From Ligula intestinalis (taxonomy: Eukaryota; Platyhelminthes; Cestoda; Diphyllobothriidea; Diphyllobothriidae): 64,000 nt of DNA. The notes under the pieces were generated by a model. The model was not told the DNA's origin. It worked only from the letters and a program-made list of their open reading frames with translations, and did not search any database. Positions 21,180 through 33,424 of the stretch are shown piece after piece; the first letter of the stretch is position 1, and the number at the start of each line of letters is the position of its first letter. The stretch is from contig JAYGXS010000004.1 of the NCBI GenBank assembly GCA_036362985.1, forward strand, positions 4,112,590-4,176,589, in the 5' to 3' direction. A program made the translations under genes and the position numbers.

Positions 21180-22860
21180 CCGCTACTGGTACGCAATTCT
21201 TCCAGCTCTAGCAGCCCCCCCAAAAGTCTGGCAATATTTTCGCACTTGAACTGGACCATTTGGCCTGTATAGCGTACCGCTCCACCCTAGCAGCTGTACG
21301 ATATGAGATAATATAAGCTCGATTCATCGCTAGCCTGCGCGGTTGGAGTCTCACCCTACATCTAGTTATCAGCCATTCCACTGACCTGCCGACCGCGCTT
21401 GAACGATGCACACGTTTCACCCATTTTTTTGATCACGAGGAAAAGTCGTCCACTTGCTTTACCTATGCTCAGAGCATCTGGCCCAGTTGCGGCCGCCCTC
21501 TTCGTCCACCACAGTGCTCACTTTATTCGTCTACCAGCGACCCCATACTGTCCGGTTCCCCAACCACAACCCGGAGTGTCAGTAATGCACGGCCTTTGGC
21601 TCCCGGACGCGTCATTGTCGTCACAATGCCCTCGTAAGTCTCCTCCTTCTAACCCTCTCTTTGCAAACAATGTTTTCCACCCCGTTGCTTTTACTATTCA
21701 TGTGCTTATTTCCAATTTTCGCGTAAAAGAGCTAGTAGACACAGGAGCTAATAATTCCTTTGCCTCTCTGTCTTCATCAACACGTACTATTATTCATTAA
21801 CCCATTGCCGGTGACGCATAACTTAAGGGCTGCCAACAGGACAGCCAACCAAATCTCTGGAATCCTTATTGGTGACTTTGTTGCCGACCAGACCCCTGTA
21901 ACATACACAGTTCTTGTAGCTCCCGACAGCCCTTGGCCTGTCGTTTTCGGACTTTATTTTCTCTCTGACCATGACGGGGTTATTCACATTCGTGAACTGC
22001 TTGTGATACTGAGTCCAAATTCTACTAAGTGTCCATCACCTACTCCAGTTGTCGATATCGATCTGACACACAATTTGTTTTCCTCAGCCACTGGATATTC
22101 AATTTCAGTGCTCTAGCTACTCTTACTATTGCCCACGGAAGCCAATTTCAATCCAATCTCTTTCGTGAGTTCACCAAAATTCTCAGATGCGCGTATGTAT
22201 ATTATAACCACAGCTTACCAACCAACTTCCAACCGTCTCCTGGAGCGTTTGACGTGGCCATTTGCAGCCATTTGGAACCGAAGATCAGCCACTGACGCAC
22301 GGCGCCTTTAGCCTGCCTACGCCTCCACTGCCTCCTGGGGGTAGGTGCTAACTGTCCTTGACCGACGCGCACATACATCTCAGCGTGACCGCCCGCTCAC
22401 GCATCCGAGCCCTAACCCATCTCAAGGTCACGCGCTCACGCTAGTTTAGATATCAGCTACGCAATTGGACGTTATGACGAAGAATGCGCCGGTGATTCCT
22501 GATGTTCAAGTCACTCCGGAACTGACGCCCTGGCAGCCGGACTGCGGTTATCCGACAGTCAAAAATCTTTTCATCCGTCCTCCTATCCTTCTGCAGAATA
22601 CACTACACCTAAAAATTTGGCTTTCCCGCTATCTTCTCTCCTCATCTAAAGGAACCATGGGCCTGGAAGAAGATTTGTTAGGGTTAACCTTAACAGTTAT
22701 ACGTCTTAATCTTCAATTAAAGTCCATGCTGGTGTCACAGCCAGAGACAACCTCTTGGAAGAACAATCTGCCATTCTTGCTCTTAGATATGCGTTTGGCC
22801 GAAAAAGGGGACATTTAACGCACCACCACCGAGCTTGTTTATGGCCCAGTGAATTCGTGC
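21180..22860 (+). mobile_element. Ty3/Gypsy-like remnant: gag, protease and integrase pieces
   Basis: Four collinear pieces of a retrotransposon polyprotein, in different frames. A gag-like part at about 21236-21420 (FALELDHLACIAY, RFIASLRGW, DLPTALE). An aspartic protease at about 21690-22010, with the active site ELVDTGANNSF, then LRAANRTANQISGIL and PWPVVFGLYFL. An integrase end at about 22120-22290 (HGSQFQSNLFREFTKIL, ITTAYQPTSNRLLERL). A last integrase piece at about 22745-22846 (LPFLLLDMR, then TTTELVYG after one stop). Reverse transcriptase and RNase H are absent between protease and integrase. Stops and frameshifts make it non-functional. No LTR pair was found. Confidence 0.75.
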
Positions 22861-22869
22861 AATCGTGAG

Positions 22870-24900
22870 AATAACATCTGTTCCCGAAGAGTGTCAGGAA
22901 TTTGAAATGAATTTTATGCTTACGAATTAATTATAAGGAGCAATCAATGGTACTGCTAATATTAACTGAATAGGTCTGAAACGGCAGAACCGGTTCAGAT
23001 TTCATCTTAAGATTTTTTTTCCAAGACTGCACTTCAAAATTCAGCCTTACCAGAATCTTCAATAACGAGGTTTTTTTTATCTTCATTTAGTAAAAGAGGC
23101 ATTCGATGACCTCGTTTAGAGGAGGACCGATGACGGAACAGTTCAGTAACACATTTTGCAGAATTAAGCTGGCCGAATGCGCATGATTCCCACTCTCTGT
23201 CATGCGCTGGAGGACTTTTAGGCACTAACTGGTTGCACAGATAATGGACTAGTAGATCAACTTTCAACTTCTTTAGTCTTGTCAAACGAAAGAGGGGACG
23301 GGGGTTTCGAGCGTAAGATTTTGGCAATTTTAGTTGGCATTAATCTCCGGATCTTACTAGAAACCACAGTCTTGAATTCAGAATGACTTGCAGCGTCGTT
23401 TGAAGGAAGGAAATAAAGAAACACCTGGAAATTGTGTACAATGTGCTCACTACGTTCCACTGCTGGTCTGGCAGCACAATATAACATGCTTTACATTGCG
23501 CGCACTACGGAAACATACTTATCTGAAAATTTCACCAACACAATATTTCTAACAAATCACAGAGGACATGGTTGCCAGCTGAAAAATGAAATTTGTCGCA
23601 CATATAAACGTTCCCCCTCGTCTTTTAGACAGGAAAACCGTTTGCCAACGTGTTGCGCATCACCTACATTGTGGCTGCGTTCAAGAGACGCCTACATTAT
23701 CACTAATTAGCGGTCAAGGCGAACTTTCGCAACTTTATCTAGCAGATACCTGGGACGAGTGCAAACATATTACTCTCCTGATTGCAAGAGACCGTTTGTA
23801 TACATTAAAGTTGACCCGAGCGAACATTTATGTGCAAATACAGTTAACATGTACAGTAGCCGCAAGTTATTAAGCCCACCTCGGGCCCAGACGAAATTGA
23901 GCTTAATAAGCGGCGGACGCACTAACCGGAGAGTACTAGTTATTGATATGCAAACGCAGGATAGGCACTATACATTACATACGTACTGTATTATGTGTAG
24001 AACTTGCTTATGTACAAGTAAAGAATGCTGTTTGTCTGTATTTTACGTAATAACAAAATCGAAAAAAATGATTTGCGACACATTTAAAAAGCAATTGTTT
24101 TGGAGGAAATTTCCATCGCAAGTGCTCTTTGATGTCCTTCTCCAGGCTCCAGAAATCGTCGAAATTTATTTAACCAGTTGCGCACGCAGAGCGATGATAA
24201 TCTCACTCTATCCTGCTGGCAAATTGGGCTTTGTTGCCGGCGACTGGGCTTATTAGCCGGCGGATTTTTCTACGTAAAATTACATCCCAAGCTGATTTAG
24301 GCTTAATACGTGGCTAGGCCTATTAACCGTGGGCTTAATAGCCGGCGACTAATGTAAAATGTTATTTTGCAAATGTCCAACATTTTCTACCATTCATATT
24401 CCATCAAAAGTTTATGTATTTTACAAACTACTATGACCCGTTACAATTTTTAACTTACCTACATTGTATGCATACCTGTACCGTTTCAATGGAGTTTTGA
24501 AAACCCGTAATTTACTCCAAATATACTGACCAAGCCCATATAGATAACACCCCCAAACTAAAGACAAATCGTCGGATTTATGTTAAAAATTTATGAGGTC
24601 GGTCACTGACTGTATGTCGAACTATGACATAGCACTGCGCACCTGCTAACCCGAGATAACAGTAAATCATACCAGTACCAAAATTATACTTGCGTACCGT
24701 TTAACATTATGATATACTTATTATCCCATTTAGTGACAAGGTTCAGTTCCTATCCCGCTTGTGATCCCTTCTCCATCTAAATGGTTGAGGTGCTGGCCGT
24801 CACCAGAGTGAACTTGTATTCATGAGGACCCCTGATATCGTACTTCGTGTTCTTATAAAGTGTGAGAGAGGGGAGAAAGGGCAGCGCCAGGATGGGACAA
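22870..24900. other. No gene recognised
   Basis: Frames on both strands show no domain. A short motif, GCTTA(A/T)TA(A/G)(C)GCGGCGGA or close to it, recurs at about 23902, 24247 and 24327, so the part from 23.87 to 24.35 kb may be a decayed repeat. Confidence 0.3.
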
Positions 24901-27900
24901 GCTAAGCTTTGCACTGCAAACCTGTGCCTCAAAGCCTTTTCCGTCACATAAATCGCGATCACTACCCAGAACGCAGTAAAACTACGTCTACAATGATACT
25001 CTTAGGCCAACCTAATAAGATTCTTCCGACAAGACTTCGTTCGAGGCAATGCAGCGACCCACTCCGCGCACGTTTGCCCCTGGCGGCTGCTATCAAGTGT
25101 GCACGCACCAATGCCTACCCCGACCAATCACCCCCCTGTGGCTGACTCATACATCAACGCGCTGTAGGCGCTTTCACACTTCGGACATCGACCCTCTCAG
25201 ATGCGGACGCACGCTCATCCAACAATCATCTTCCTTCTACCTACTCTCCTCCCACATTACACCTCACTTCTTCTCTTCTACAAGAAACCAGACGCGAGAA
25301 TCGCACCAACAACGATCTTCCGCATTAACTAAGCCCACTGCGACAGACCCTTACAAGGCCATTTTCCGTTCCAGTGAGGGTATAAATGGTACCAAGTCAT
25401 GCAATTTCTGTATCCAAGTTCAGTTCAGGAGTGACAGCCTCAGCACGTTGAGAAGTCCACCACAAAGTACTATGAGAGCCAGGGTCAAGTGTCAGAAAGA
25501 AACACCGACTCCACTAGGGATTTGTGAAAATGCGAGCACGCACTAGCTAAAATACATCAGAAGGTAAATGCGGACTTATATAACGACAAAATACTATAAC
25601 ATAAAGAATGCAAAGCTTGAGACAGTCTCTGAAAATTGAGCTCGACTTATGCGAGAAGCCATATTCGGCGGGCGAGTCCAAAATCGAATTACAACCCTAA
25701 TATGGTGAAAAAATTGTGGTCGAATGGGCATCTGGGAGGAGAAGCGGCAGATCATCCAGTAGGGAAAAAAAAGACTATCCCATTTTCATCTCTTCTTTTC
25801 TTTATTTTGACAAGTGAGCACGGGAGTTTCAAAAGGAAATATTTGGCAGCGGATACAAAGGATTGTAAAGAGGAACTTTGCAGGCACCTTTTCAGTGCAC
25901 AGAAGAATAAGAAGAGGAGGAAGAGGATAAAAAGTGGCGATAATTATAAGAGCACAGGATACAGTGTTACCACCGAGAACGGAGGTCATGAAGGAAGTTT
26001 TAGCGTTCATTTCCGTAGCCTAGGAAGATGGAAAATTCTACGGAAGAAGAGGCTATCTATGAGCGAGATAATCAGCATGAAACAACCAAGATACGTTAAT
26101 AATTTGAGACGTTGGCTTCTGTCAGTTATTGGGACAAGTTTAAATTCCGGCAGGCGTCTCGTTAGCGAAAAACCACGAGTTTAAGTGACATGTTAGCCAT
26201 CTGGAGTAAAAATAATGAACAAATTCTTGACGGGTAACAAACAGGACCTATCCGAGGTTGTGACTTGTTTAACTGCTTTTGATGACACGGTGCATAGGGT
26301 AGGACTGTGTCACTGGCCTAAACGGTCCTGAAGAGAAGGCAGACCTATGATGCGGAATTATTGGTATTATTCCTCATTTTAATTATCACGCGCCCTTTTC
26401 GAGGAGAGTGCGCCTTGCCTTTGGCCTAGAACATATTTGACAAAATACATTAGAGAAGTCAAAGACGGCTCCCTGCTGTCCTCCATATTCTTCCTCGGCA
26501 ATGCGACTACGGTTTATTCCACGCTAGGCAGCTGTCTGCGAGGGGTAAATCAAATGCACTCACTCCGTTTGAAGATATGGTTAAGTCGACGAACACCACC
26601 ACTACTACTTCTAAAACGAACAGCACCGACAGTTCGACTATAAGTTTCGATCCTGTCCGCCGTATACTCTACAGTAGAGTGGTAACTTGCGCGTGGGTTT
26701 ATGTTAACTGATAGTAGGCTTGCAAAACATTTATCGCACTCTTCCCTCACTCACCTTTTCCCGGTGCCAAGAAATAGTCGAAAGGACCCGAGGCGGGATC
26801 AGGTGCGGCCGAAGTTACCCCTATTCCCTACTACCTCTGTACAGCATATACTATTCCTCCTACCTGGCGTCCTACTTCTTCTCTTCCCACAAGGAACCGA
26901 GCCTGGCTGTCACGGCGGCAAGGGATTTAACTATCAACTTAACCCACTGCGATAAGTTATTACGGACTGGCTCTCTTTCTTTAGGTGACCTGGTTAGCCC
27001 GTCATTAGGCAGCCTTCCAAACCACGATATTTAGCTCCTAGTGGCAGGTTAACGTGCGTCAGATTTTATGTGGTGAGGAATGATCTGACCATTTCACGGG
27101 AGGGGAGTACAGTGTCGATCTCACTTTCTATGCGCTATACCCTTCACCATGTCGTGGTCCGAACCGCTCGTGGCGCAGGTGACCGGCGCGGCGTGAACAT
27201 GCATCAAGGCGTGCCATCAAATTTCCCACCAACCTGTTACCGAAGTCAGGATTTGCAAACAAAAACGACCCTATGACGAAACCACCAGAAGAGGGGGTAG
27301 GATTAGCGGCAGCTTCAAACCGTGGAGACGAAACAGAACACCAACCACTATCAAGTTAGGCCAAAATCCACACGGAGGGCTAAGCAGCGAAAGGAGAAAA
27401 ATTGATCACCCCATGGCCAACACGTACAGCCAAAACTTTAAATTGCTGATTGATAAAGTCAATTTACGCTTCGACAGAGGACAACCGGCCCAGCTGCCCG
27501 AAACGTCAAAAACCAATAAATTAATTCGGGTTAACAAAACGTGATCTATAATCACCTTCCCTATTAACTTAAGTCACTGCGATAACAAAACCCCTTTACA
27601 CAACGCTTTACTCACAGCATCGCCCCACTCTATTAGAAGCCAGCTACATTTCAGTTCGAAAGAGAAACAAGATATGCGCGTTGAGAGATCCACCATAAAC
27701 TATTATGAAAGCTAGGAGCAGCTGTCAGAAAAGAACAGCGTATCAACCAACAGTTTGTGAAAATGCGGGCACGCAACTAATTACCACAAAGTAAACGCAG
27801 ACCTATCTATTGACAAAATGCCTTAAGATAAAGAAACTAAATCTTGAGACAGATTCCAAGAAAACTGAGGTCGACAGAGCTACGAAGATATCCTCGGTGG

Positions 27901-28840
27901 TGAGTCTCAAATCAAATGCCAGCCCCGAAAGACTGTACGCTTTTGTTAATAAGTCGAAAAAATTGCGATGGAATGGGCCTTCAGAAGAAGACGCAGCGGA
28001 CCACCCAGAAAAAAAGATTATTCCACAGTAATCTGTCCTTTTTTACAATTTGACAAATGAATGCCGCAGAGCCGCAAAAATAAATATATGTCAGCGGATA
28101 AAAATAAGGTGGAAAAAAAGGACTTTTGTCGGCACGTTTTCGAGGCATAGAAGAGGATTAAGAGGCAATAATTACAAGAGCACAGAATGGAGTGCTACTT
28201 TCGAGCACGGAGGTCCTCAAGGAAGTTCTCACGTTCAATTCCATAGCCACGGGCGACGGCAAATTCTAAGGCAGAAGAGGCTATATATTAGGAAAACAAT
28301 TAGCATTAAAAAGGCCACAACCCGGAAATAAAGTGGGAGGGTTTACGGTCTCTCTCTCCCGGAAACGGTAGTTTCTATCGATAACAGTTTGACCATCGGT
28401 TTCGACGAGATCCACCGTATGTTCCACAAGGTAGTGACTTGTGCGTCAGTTAATTTGAAGCGATAGTTGACTTGCGAAGCATCTGACACCTCTCTTTCCT
28501 CACTCAACCTTTTGCGGTGCCAAGACCAGAGGTGGGATCGGGCGCAGGTGGCTGGCGCGACCGAAGTCACCACACACCCAACATTCAGCATTTGCTATTG
28601 GAGCGCAGCCCGAATAATGCCATGCCTTGATTTGTCTCCTGTGATGGTGCATTACATCCATTGCATGGCTCGTTTAGGTAGCTTCTATCAGTCAATATCC
28701 CATAGGTCATATCATTCCTCACCGCATATCCGGTAGGCGTCTCCTGACCGAAAAGTCACGAGTTTAAGTGGCTTGCTTACTTTCTTTCTGTAGTGAAAAT
28801 AATGGACAAATCCTTGACTAGTAACAACCATGGTCCCACA
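24900..28840. repeat. Block of diverged, rearranged duplications
   Basis: Modules recur within the block. Module 1 at about 25440-26140 matches 27670-28330 (shared GAAAATGCG, AAGAGCACAG, AGAAGAGGCTAT). Module 2 at about 26150-26260 matches 28725-28840 (ACGAGTTTAAGTG, AAAATAATG). Module 3 at about 26620-26870 matches 28370-28590 (TTTCGA, GTGGTAACTTG / GTAGTGACTTG, CGGTGCCAAGA). A lead-in around CCACTGCGA lies at 25340, 26945 and 27570. Module order differs between the two halves (1-2-3 against 1-3-2). Identity is moderate, so this is old. Frames at 25636-26184 and 27810-28331 keep similar residues. No known domain is seen. Confidence 0.65.
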
Positions 28841-29624
28841 AGTACCAAAATATCACTTATAAAGTCTAATAAAAATCCGGCAGGAGTGCACAGTGATCTA
28901 GACGACCTCTCTGGCCGAAAACCGATGTCTTTATCAGGCAAATTGCAACGGGATCGACTAGCATGCGGATCGTGATGGTCCGCAAAATGTGATATCCGGA
29001 GTTTACGAAGCCATCAAAAGGACCACCGCTTTTTATCAACGGTACAAAAACAAATGACAAGACGGGGACATTTAAAGGGGGCGAATACAATAAATAAAAT
29101 TCGCGCAAGTTGGATTTGCTTGTACGCATTTAGTTAGGCCTGACAGTTGCCAGAGTTTAACAGTTAAAACACAAAAAGGTTGTTTAAAGGACAAAAAAGA
29201 CTGCAAGGAATGCCTATAGGCCAAGAACAATTCCTTTTGGTTAAAATAATCGAGGAAGTGTTTAGATGGAAATTCGATGTACTGAAAAGTTGGAAGTAGG
29301 TTTTAATTATTGAAACTCCTTTCCTGGAGGCGGTCACACGAGGAACTCTTACACCACTCCCACAACAAGTGCAACCACCCCCAGCACCACCAAAAACGCT
29401 TAACTTTTAATGTTACCGATCACAGTTGATAGCGGAGACGTCGTAGAGGTCGGTAACCCGCACAACCAACTGACCAGAGTTTAAGTCTTTGATCCTGGTA
29501 GCCATAGACCGCATTTTGTTTGACTTAATGCCAAAAACGCCTATCGCATTTAATTCCACTGTTAGCAATGACTCTGGTAGCAATATAGCCACTAAACGGA
29601 CCAAAAAATAGCCTATTAACGCAC
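28840..29624. other. 3' side of the DUSP11-like gene, no exon found
   Basis: On the minus strand this should contain the next exon or exons of the phosphatase gene. I looked for the family's following RGH...ERxxY motif and did not find it. Nothing else is recognised. Confidence 0.35.
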
Positions 29625-30454
29625 CTTTAATCGCGTCTTCAGGAGCCCAGTCAAGTTGGTCAATAAGGTAGCGACAAATGAGGTAGCCAGTTCGGTTAAT
29701 TCCATGTGTACAGTGAACGGCGATAATTCCCCCTTAAGAGGAGTGGATAAAAAAGAAAGCGAGAAGTTTAAGTTTGGCCTTCAGCATATAATCAGAGAAA
29801 ATTAAAAAACAGGGAGAAAACTCACTTGGAAACTTCTCACTGACCTCATCAATCACTTTAGTGAACCTACATAGAGAGAAGAGATAAGGATAAGAAGAAG
29901 GACTCAGTTTTACTCTGCGACGACGGAGTCCCGTGGTACAACATGACCCTCGACGAAAATCTTTTTGTATATAACACCATGCTGCCAAAAAATCTATAAC
30001 CAAAGTGAGTATAGCAATGAGTGAGTAGGCAATGCTGTGCACCTACGGCCGGATCATAGTAGTTTGTGTAGGTCAGGTCAATGACACATGCTAGCTGGGA
30101 TCCGAAAAACCGACAGGCATCGAGCAGATCAGTCTCCGTGAATCTAGAGCGCAAGCGCTAGGGCAAGAACGATAACAAAAACCTACTTGAGTTGCGGCGG
30201 AATGTGTTGGGACTTGTTCTGAAGAAAACTGCCGATTAGAGGGGAGCGAGGGGGGAAAGCAGGCTTACCCAGGGAATGGGCAACTTCACTGGTAGTAACC
30301 AGGTGCCGCGGAGGGGAGAATTTAACGGTTGGTAGTTGACCCATCTAAACAATTAAATAGTCGGAAGATATTAAAGGGGGCGGGGAGAGGAAAGGAATTC
30401 AACAACACTCACAGGCTGTCTGAGGGAAGCAGCCGAAGAAGCGAACTGCGCCAT
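29625..30454 (-). CDS. DUSP11: DUSP11/PIR1-like RNA 5'-phosphatase, 3' exon(s) not found
   Basis: DUSP11 (PIR1) is a nuclear cysteine phosphatase that removes gamma and beta phosphates from RNA 5' ends; it is a relative of the capping-enzyme triphosphatase. Exons read on the minus strand: 30454-30413, 30344-30269, 30218-30187, 30157-30047, 29993-29914, 29866-29826 and 29732-29625. All introns are GT-AG with agreeing phases, giving 163 codons plus one base. The ATG at 30454 has an in-frame TAA 15 nt upstream. Recognisable blocks are RFTETDLLDACRFF, VIDLTYTNYYDP, GVIYKKIFVEGHVVP and the signature VHCTHGINRTGYLICRYLID, with catalytic Cys135 and Arg141. The match to DUSP11 (GYLICRYLID, IDLTYT) is better than to the capping enzyme. 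Introns are 29-93 nt. Exons 1-3 are less certain than 4-7. Confidence 0.88.
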
Positions 30455-30835
30455 GCAGGTCTTTAGTTACGCGGCCGTAACTGCCTAGACGAAATGTTTT
30501 AATGGCGATTTTACGGTCAGTTAACAAATAAATCGTCCCCCCCCCGACGCGAATGATCTAACACCTCTGCGGAGAGGAAATAATTTTTGCGAAGGGGAGA
30601 CTATAAAGCAGGACATTCTGCTTAGCGGCAGGCCTGATAATTAGGGAATTCTACTCGGCAAGCTAATAATGCGTACTGTGAGAAGCTATTAAAATTTTCT
30701 GCCATAAAACACTATCTCAAGCATACTTACGAGTTGTGAACATCGGTCGAGATTTCCCACATTGTTATTCTTCTGACGCACACAGTGGTTTTAATTTAAC
30801 TCTCACTGGGTGTTCGCTGAGATGCCATGACAATA
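30455..30835. other. Upstream flank of the DUSP11-like gene
   Basis: 5' side of the phosphatase gene, expected to hold its promoter. A C-run lies at about 30538-30545. No defined promoter element and no other gene seen. Confidence 0.3.
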
Positions 30836-31399
30836 GTCAAACAGATTGAGACAAAGGTTTGCATCCCGGGTATTTGTATAAAAAATGAAGGCGTTTCGAT
30901 CACCGCAATCGTAATTTTATTCTAACAATGGAGACACGCAAGAGCCCGACGCCTCAGAGGAAGAAAGTTACGAAACGCTTTTGTCTTTAATAGTCAAACG
31001 TACAGAAAAAAGATTATCGTACACCGTCATGATTTGCCCTACCTTCTTTAATTAGGCCCTATTCTAGACATTGCAGGGGACGCAAACGGAGGACGCAACC
31101 AGGTTACAGTGAATAGGCAGGATTTAAATGCACACATCTGTATACCACTCCGATTTTTTCGGACATGAGTTACTTTCAGGAGCTTAAGGTTCGCATTCCA
31201 GGCGTATTTATACATAAGGTAAAAAGAGGTTGTTCAAGCACTAATGGCTCACAAACGAATGCAAACTCCTTGCAGCTACCCGCGAGGCCTGATATCTTCA
31301 TAATTATGCGCAATAGCTAGAAGAAAGCGATGTTGACATGATTCCCCGTTCCTCCCCCTGAAGATTCAACCGGAAACAACACCCGCGGGATAGCATGCG

Positions 31400-31708
31400 C
31401 TGCCAGGAGCGATCGAGCGCATTGCTGCGAGACTAGGTGTCGGCATTGCACACCCGCCCAAAGCTACCATGCGCAGCTCCGTCATGAAAATTCACGGCCG
31501 ATTAAGTTCTAATAAGCAATCGGGTATAGTGTATCCAATTCCATGCCTCAACTGTCGTCATGCCCACATAGGACAGATTGGATGCATGCTTGGGTCGCAT
31601 ATGTACGCACATAAGTCGGGTGCGAGACAGCGTGACAAAAAAATCGCCGCCACGAAGGTAAGCCCCTACGACCGAAACAAGACAGGCCACGCAACAATTG
31701 AAGACTAG
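31400..31708 (+). pseudogene. PLE GIY-YIG endonuclease remnant
   Basis: The frame reads ERIAARLGVGIAHPPK, then KATMRSSVMKIHGRLSS, then GIVYPIPCLNCRHAHIGQ, the GIY...YIG pair in altered form (GIVY, HIG), then GCMLGSHMYAHKSG. The same order occurs at 59640-59880. This endonuclease sits at the C-terminus of PLE proteins and cuts the target DNA. The RT part is gone. Confidence 0.75.
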
Positions 31709-31820
31709 GCCTCTGATGGGAACTCAGCCAATCGAAATATGGATCTGACACCGGCTTACAGAGTCCTGTACAGTCAAGTACCATCCATAACTACTGCTTA
31801 TTATGTCGCTGTTTTCATTC

Positions 31821-31850
31821 CTGACGAAAGAATCCAGTAAGAGTCCAAAA
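31821..31850 (+). ncRNA. Decayed hammerhead-like core in PLE repeat
   Basis: CTGACGA at 31821-31827 is followed 18 nt later by CAAA where GAAA is expected, then CTCAGACGAATAA, which matches the flank at 20547. The position after the PLE coding remnant is right for a terminal repeat. The loss of the G suggests it is inactive. Confidence 0.4.
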
Positions 31851-31910
31851 GCTCAGACGAATAAGGAAGTGATTCCAGCGATCAAAAAAACGTACGCTTT
31901 CCTATTTATA

Positions 31911-32985
31911 AGGTGTTATTTTCAAGAATTTAATCAGTCAAGAGGAACCTTGTGATAAATCTACGGCAGTCAGGATTTCCTAAGGAATCTTCCGAACCGG
32001 ATCGCATGACAAATATTCCGGAAGGTACCGTCGGGAGCGGAGCGTATACTAGGATGCACAACAATTTGACCTGGATAGACAGACTGCGAGTCTGATTGAA
32101 ACACGAGCTAAGCCCTTTTAGGACAAAATCAAGCATGAAATATGGCGACGACGGCTTCAAGATATTCCATACAATATCCGTATTAAACATGTCTATAGTT
32201 TACTAAACACGTCTATGAATATAAAAAAGCAGCTGAGAGAGTTTAAGTTACATACTACTTCACGACGAGCTGACATTCACTGGGAACCTCTCAAGTTACC
32301 TATGTCGCATCACTTGAAAAAAATAACAACCTTTTTAATGTGAACCAGCTTCCAGTAATTTTAAATATTAAAAAAACTCACTATTTGATGAGAATGTTAA
32401 TCTTTCTCGACCCTATTTTTTGCGTCATACGCGGTCTCACTTGGCGCGACCCAGTGTGCATTGATGATGTAGTTGAGTTTTTTTTATCGGCTTTTTAAAT
32501 AATTGGCTCAAAAGTTGGCAGCGTCATCAGGGGGCTGGAATAACGCCAGCCAGAAAAAGTATGGAATTCTAAAAATCAGAAAGTTTGCACTAGAGAAGGA
32601 GTTTGCACGGTCGATCCTAAAGATCGCGTCGACTGTTTTGGTGTGAGCTTTCGCCAGCCGGCCAGCCCACTTGCTAGCTATGCATAATAGCCTACCATTC
32701 TGACTCGAAATACGAGTCTATTTTGCTCTAGAAGACGGTGTGCCAGTTGCTTTGGCTAAAACAAGTTCTGTTTTTCACTTGATAGCGAGGGCAGATCACA
32801 AGTCGGCAGGCTGGACTCGTAGGTAATAACCTGACAATCAGCCGTTTTCCTCGGGTACGCAACTACAGCAGATCCGCAATCTCATGAAATGTGAATACAA
32901 ATTCCGAAATATGTTTTCGTTAGGTACTTGAGTCACGACAGGTTGCGGGCTTTTGAACGAGCTTTTTTCCAGACGCCTACGAAAA
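31911..32985. other. No gene recognised
   Basis: A minus-strand frame at 32190-31930 has no recognisable domain. Nothing else stands out. Confidence 0.3.
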
Positions 32986-32989
32986 TGCA

Positions 32990-33420
32990 CTTCACTGAGA
33001 AAATGACTACTTACTATATATATTTTTCTTATTGAGCTTTCATATTTTTATAAACACAAACATATTCCATAGAAAAAACTACACGGAAATATTATTCCTT
33101 GTTCTCATTTGGTAGCTGATTACGTCTTCAGTAAAATTTATGCTTGAAGGGTATGTTCTGGTTTTGAAAAGTTTGTAATTAGGTGTTTGTTAAGCCCGAA
33201 AAATGTGCATTCATAAAATATGCAACGTGCTCTGCGTATGCTGAAATCCCGAACGGACAAGTAAAGTTTGGCCGCGTTCAATATTATTCCGGAAGGGAAC
33301 CATTTTAAAAGTGAAAATAGCCTCTGTTAAAACCTAACATTTGAAGAAAACGCAATTTGGCACCAAATGAGTACAAGATAAAATGCTACTGTGCACGTTT
33401 GTTCCTTATAAAACATGCTT
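32990..33420. repeat. Fold-back-type repeat, related to that at 56.4-57.4 kb
   Basis: The plus-strand part near 33095-33175 (TTGTTCTCATTTGGTAGC, then CGTCTTC) resembles the reverse complement of 33330-33400 (TTGTACTCATTTGGTGCC). The same core, TTGTACTCGTTTGGTAGC, is at about 56702, and its complement is at about 57040. This supports one AT-rich family with inverted arms. Confidence 0.5.
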
Positions 33421-33424
33421 CAAT

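Larger units (their letters stand above)
30840..31910 (+). mobile_element. Penelope-like element, internally deleted
   Basis: Parts in order: a terminal repeat in minus orientation (about 30960-30855), a second outer-end fragment in minus orientation (about 31235-31183), an internal coding remnant (about 31245-31708, including GIY-YIG), and a plus-strand terminal repeat (about 31815-31910). The inverted repeat shares AATAAAATTACGATT, GTGATCG and TACAAATACC with the repeats at 58.3 and 60.7 kb. The internal part aligns with 59425-59880 of the larger PLE but lacks the whole RT. Confidence 0.72.

Noticed and set aside
30411..30480. Alternative reading of the first DUSP11 exon (frame giving YGRVTKDLHGAVRFF)
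   Set aside because: Its phase does not fit the next exon, while the ATG frame fits and has an upstream in-frame stop.
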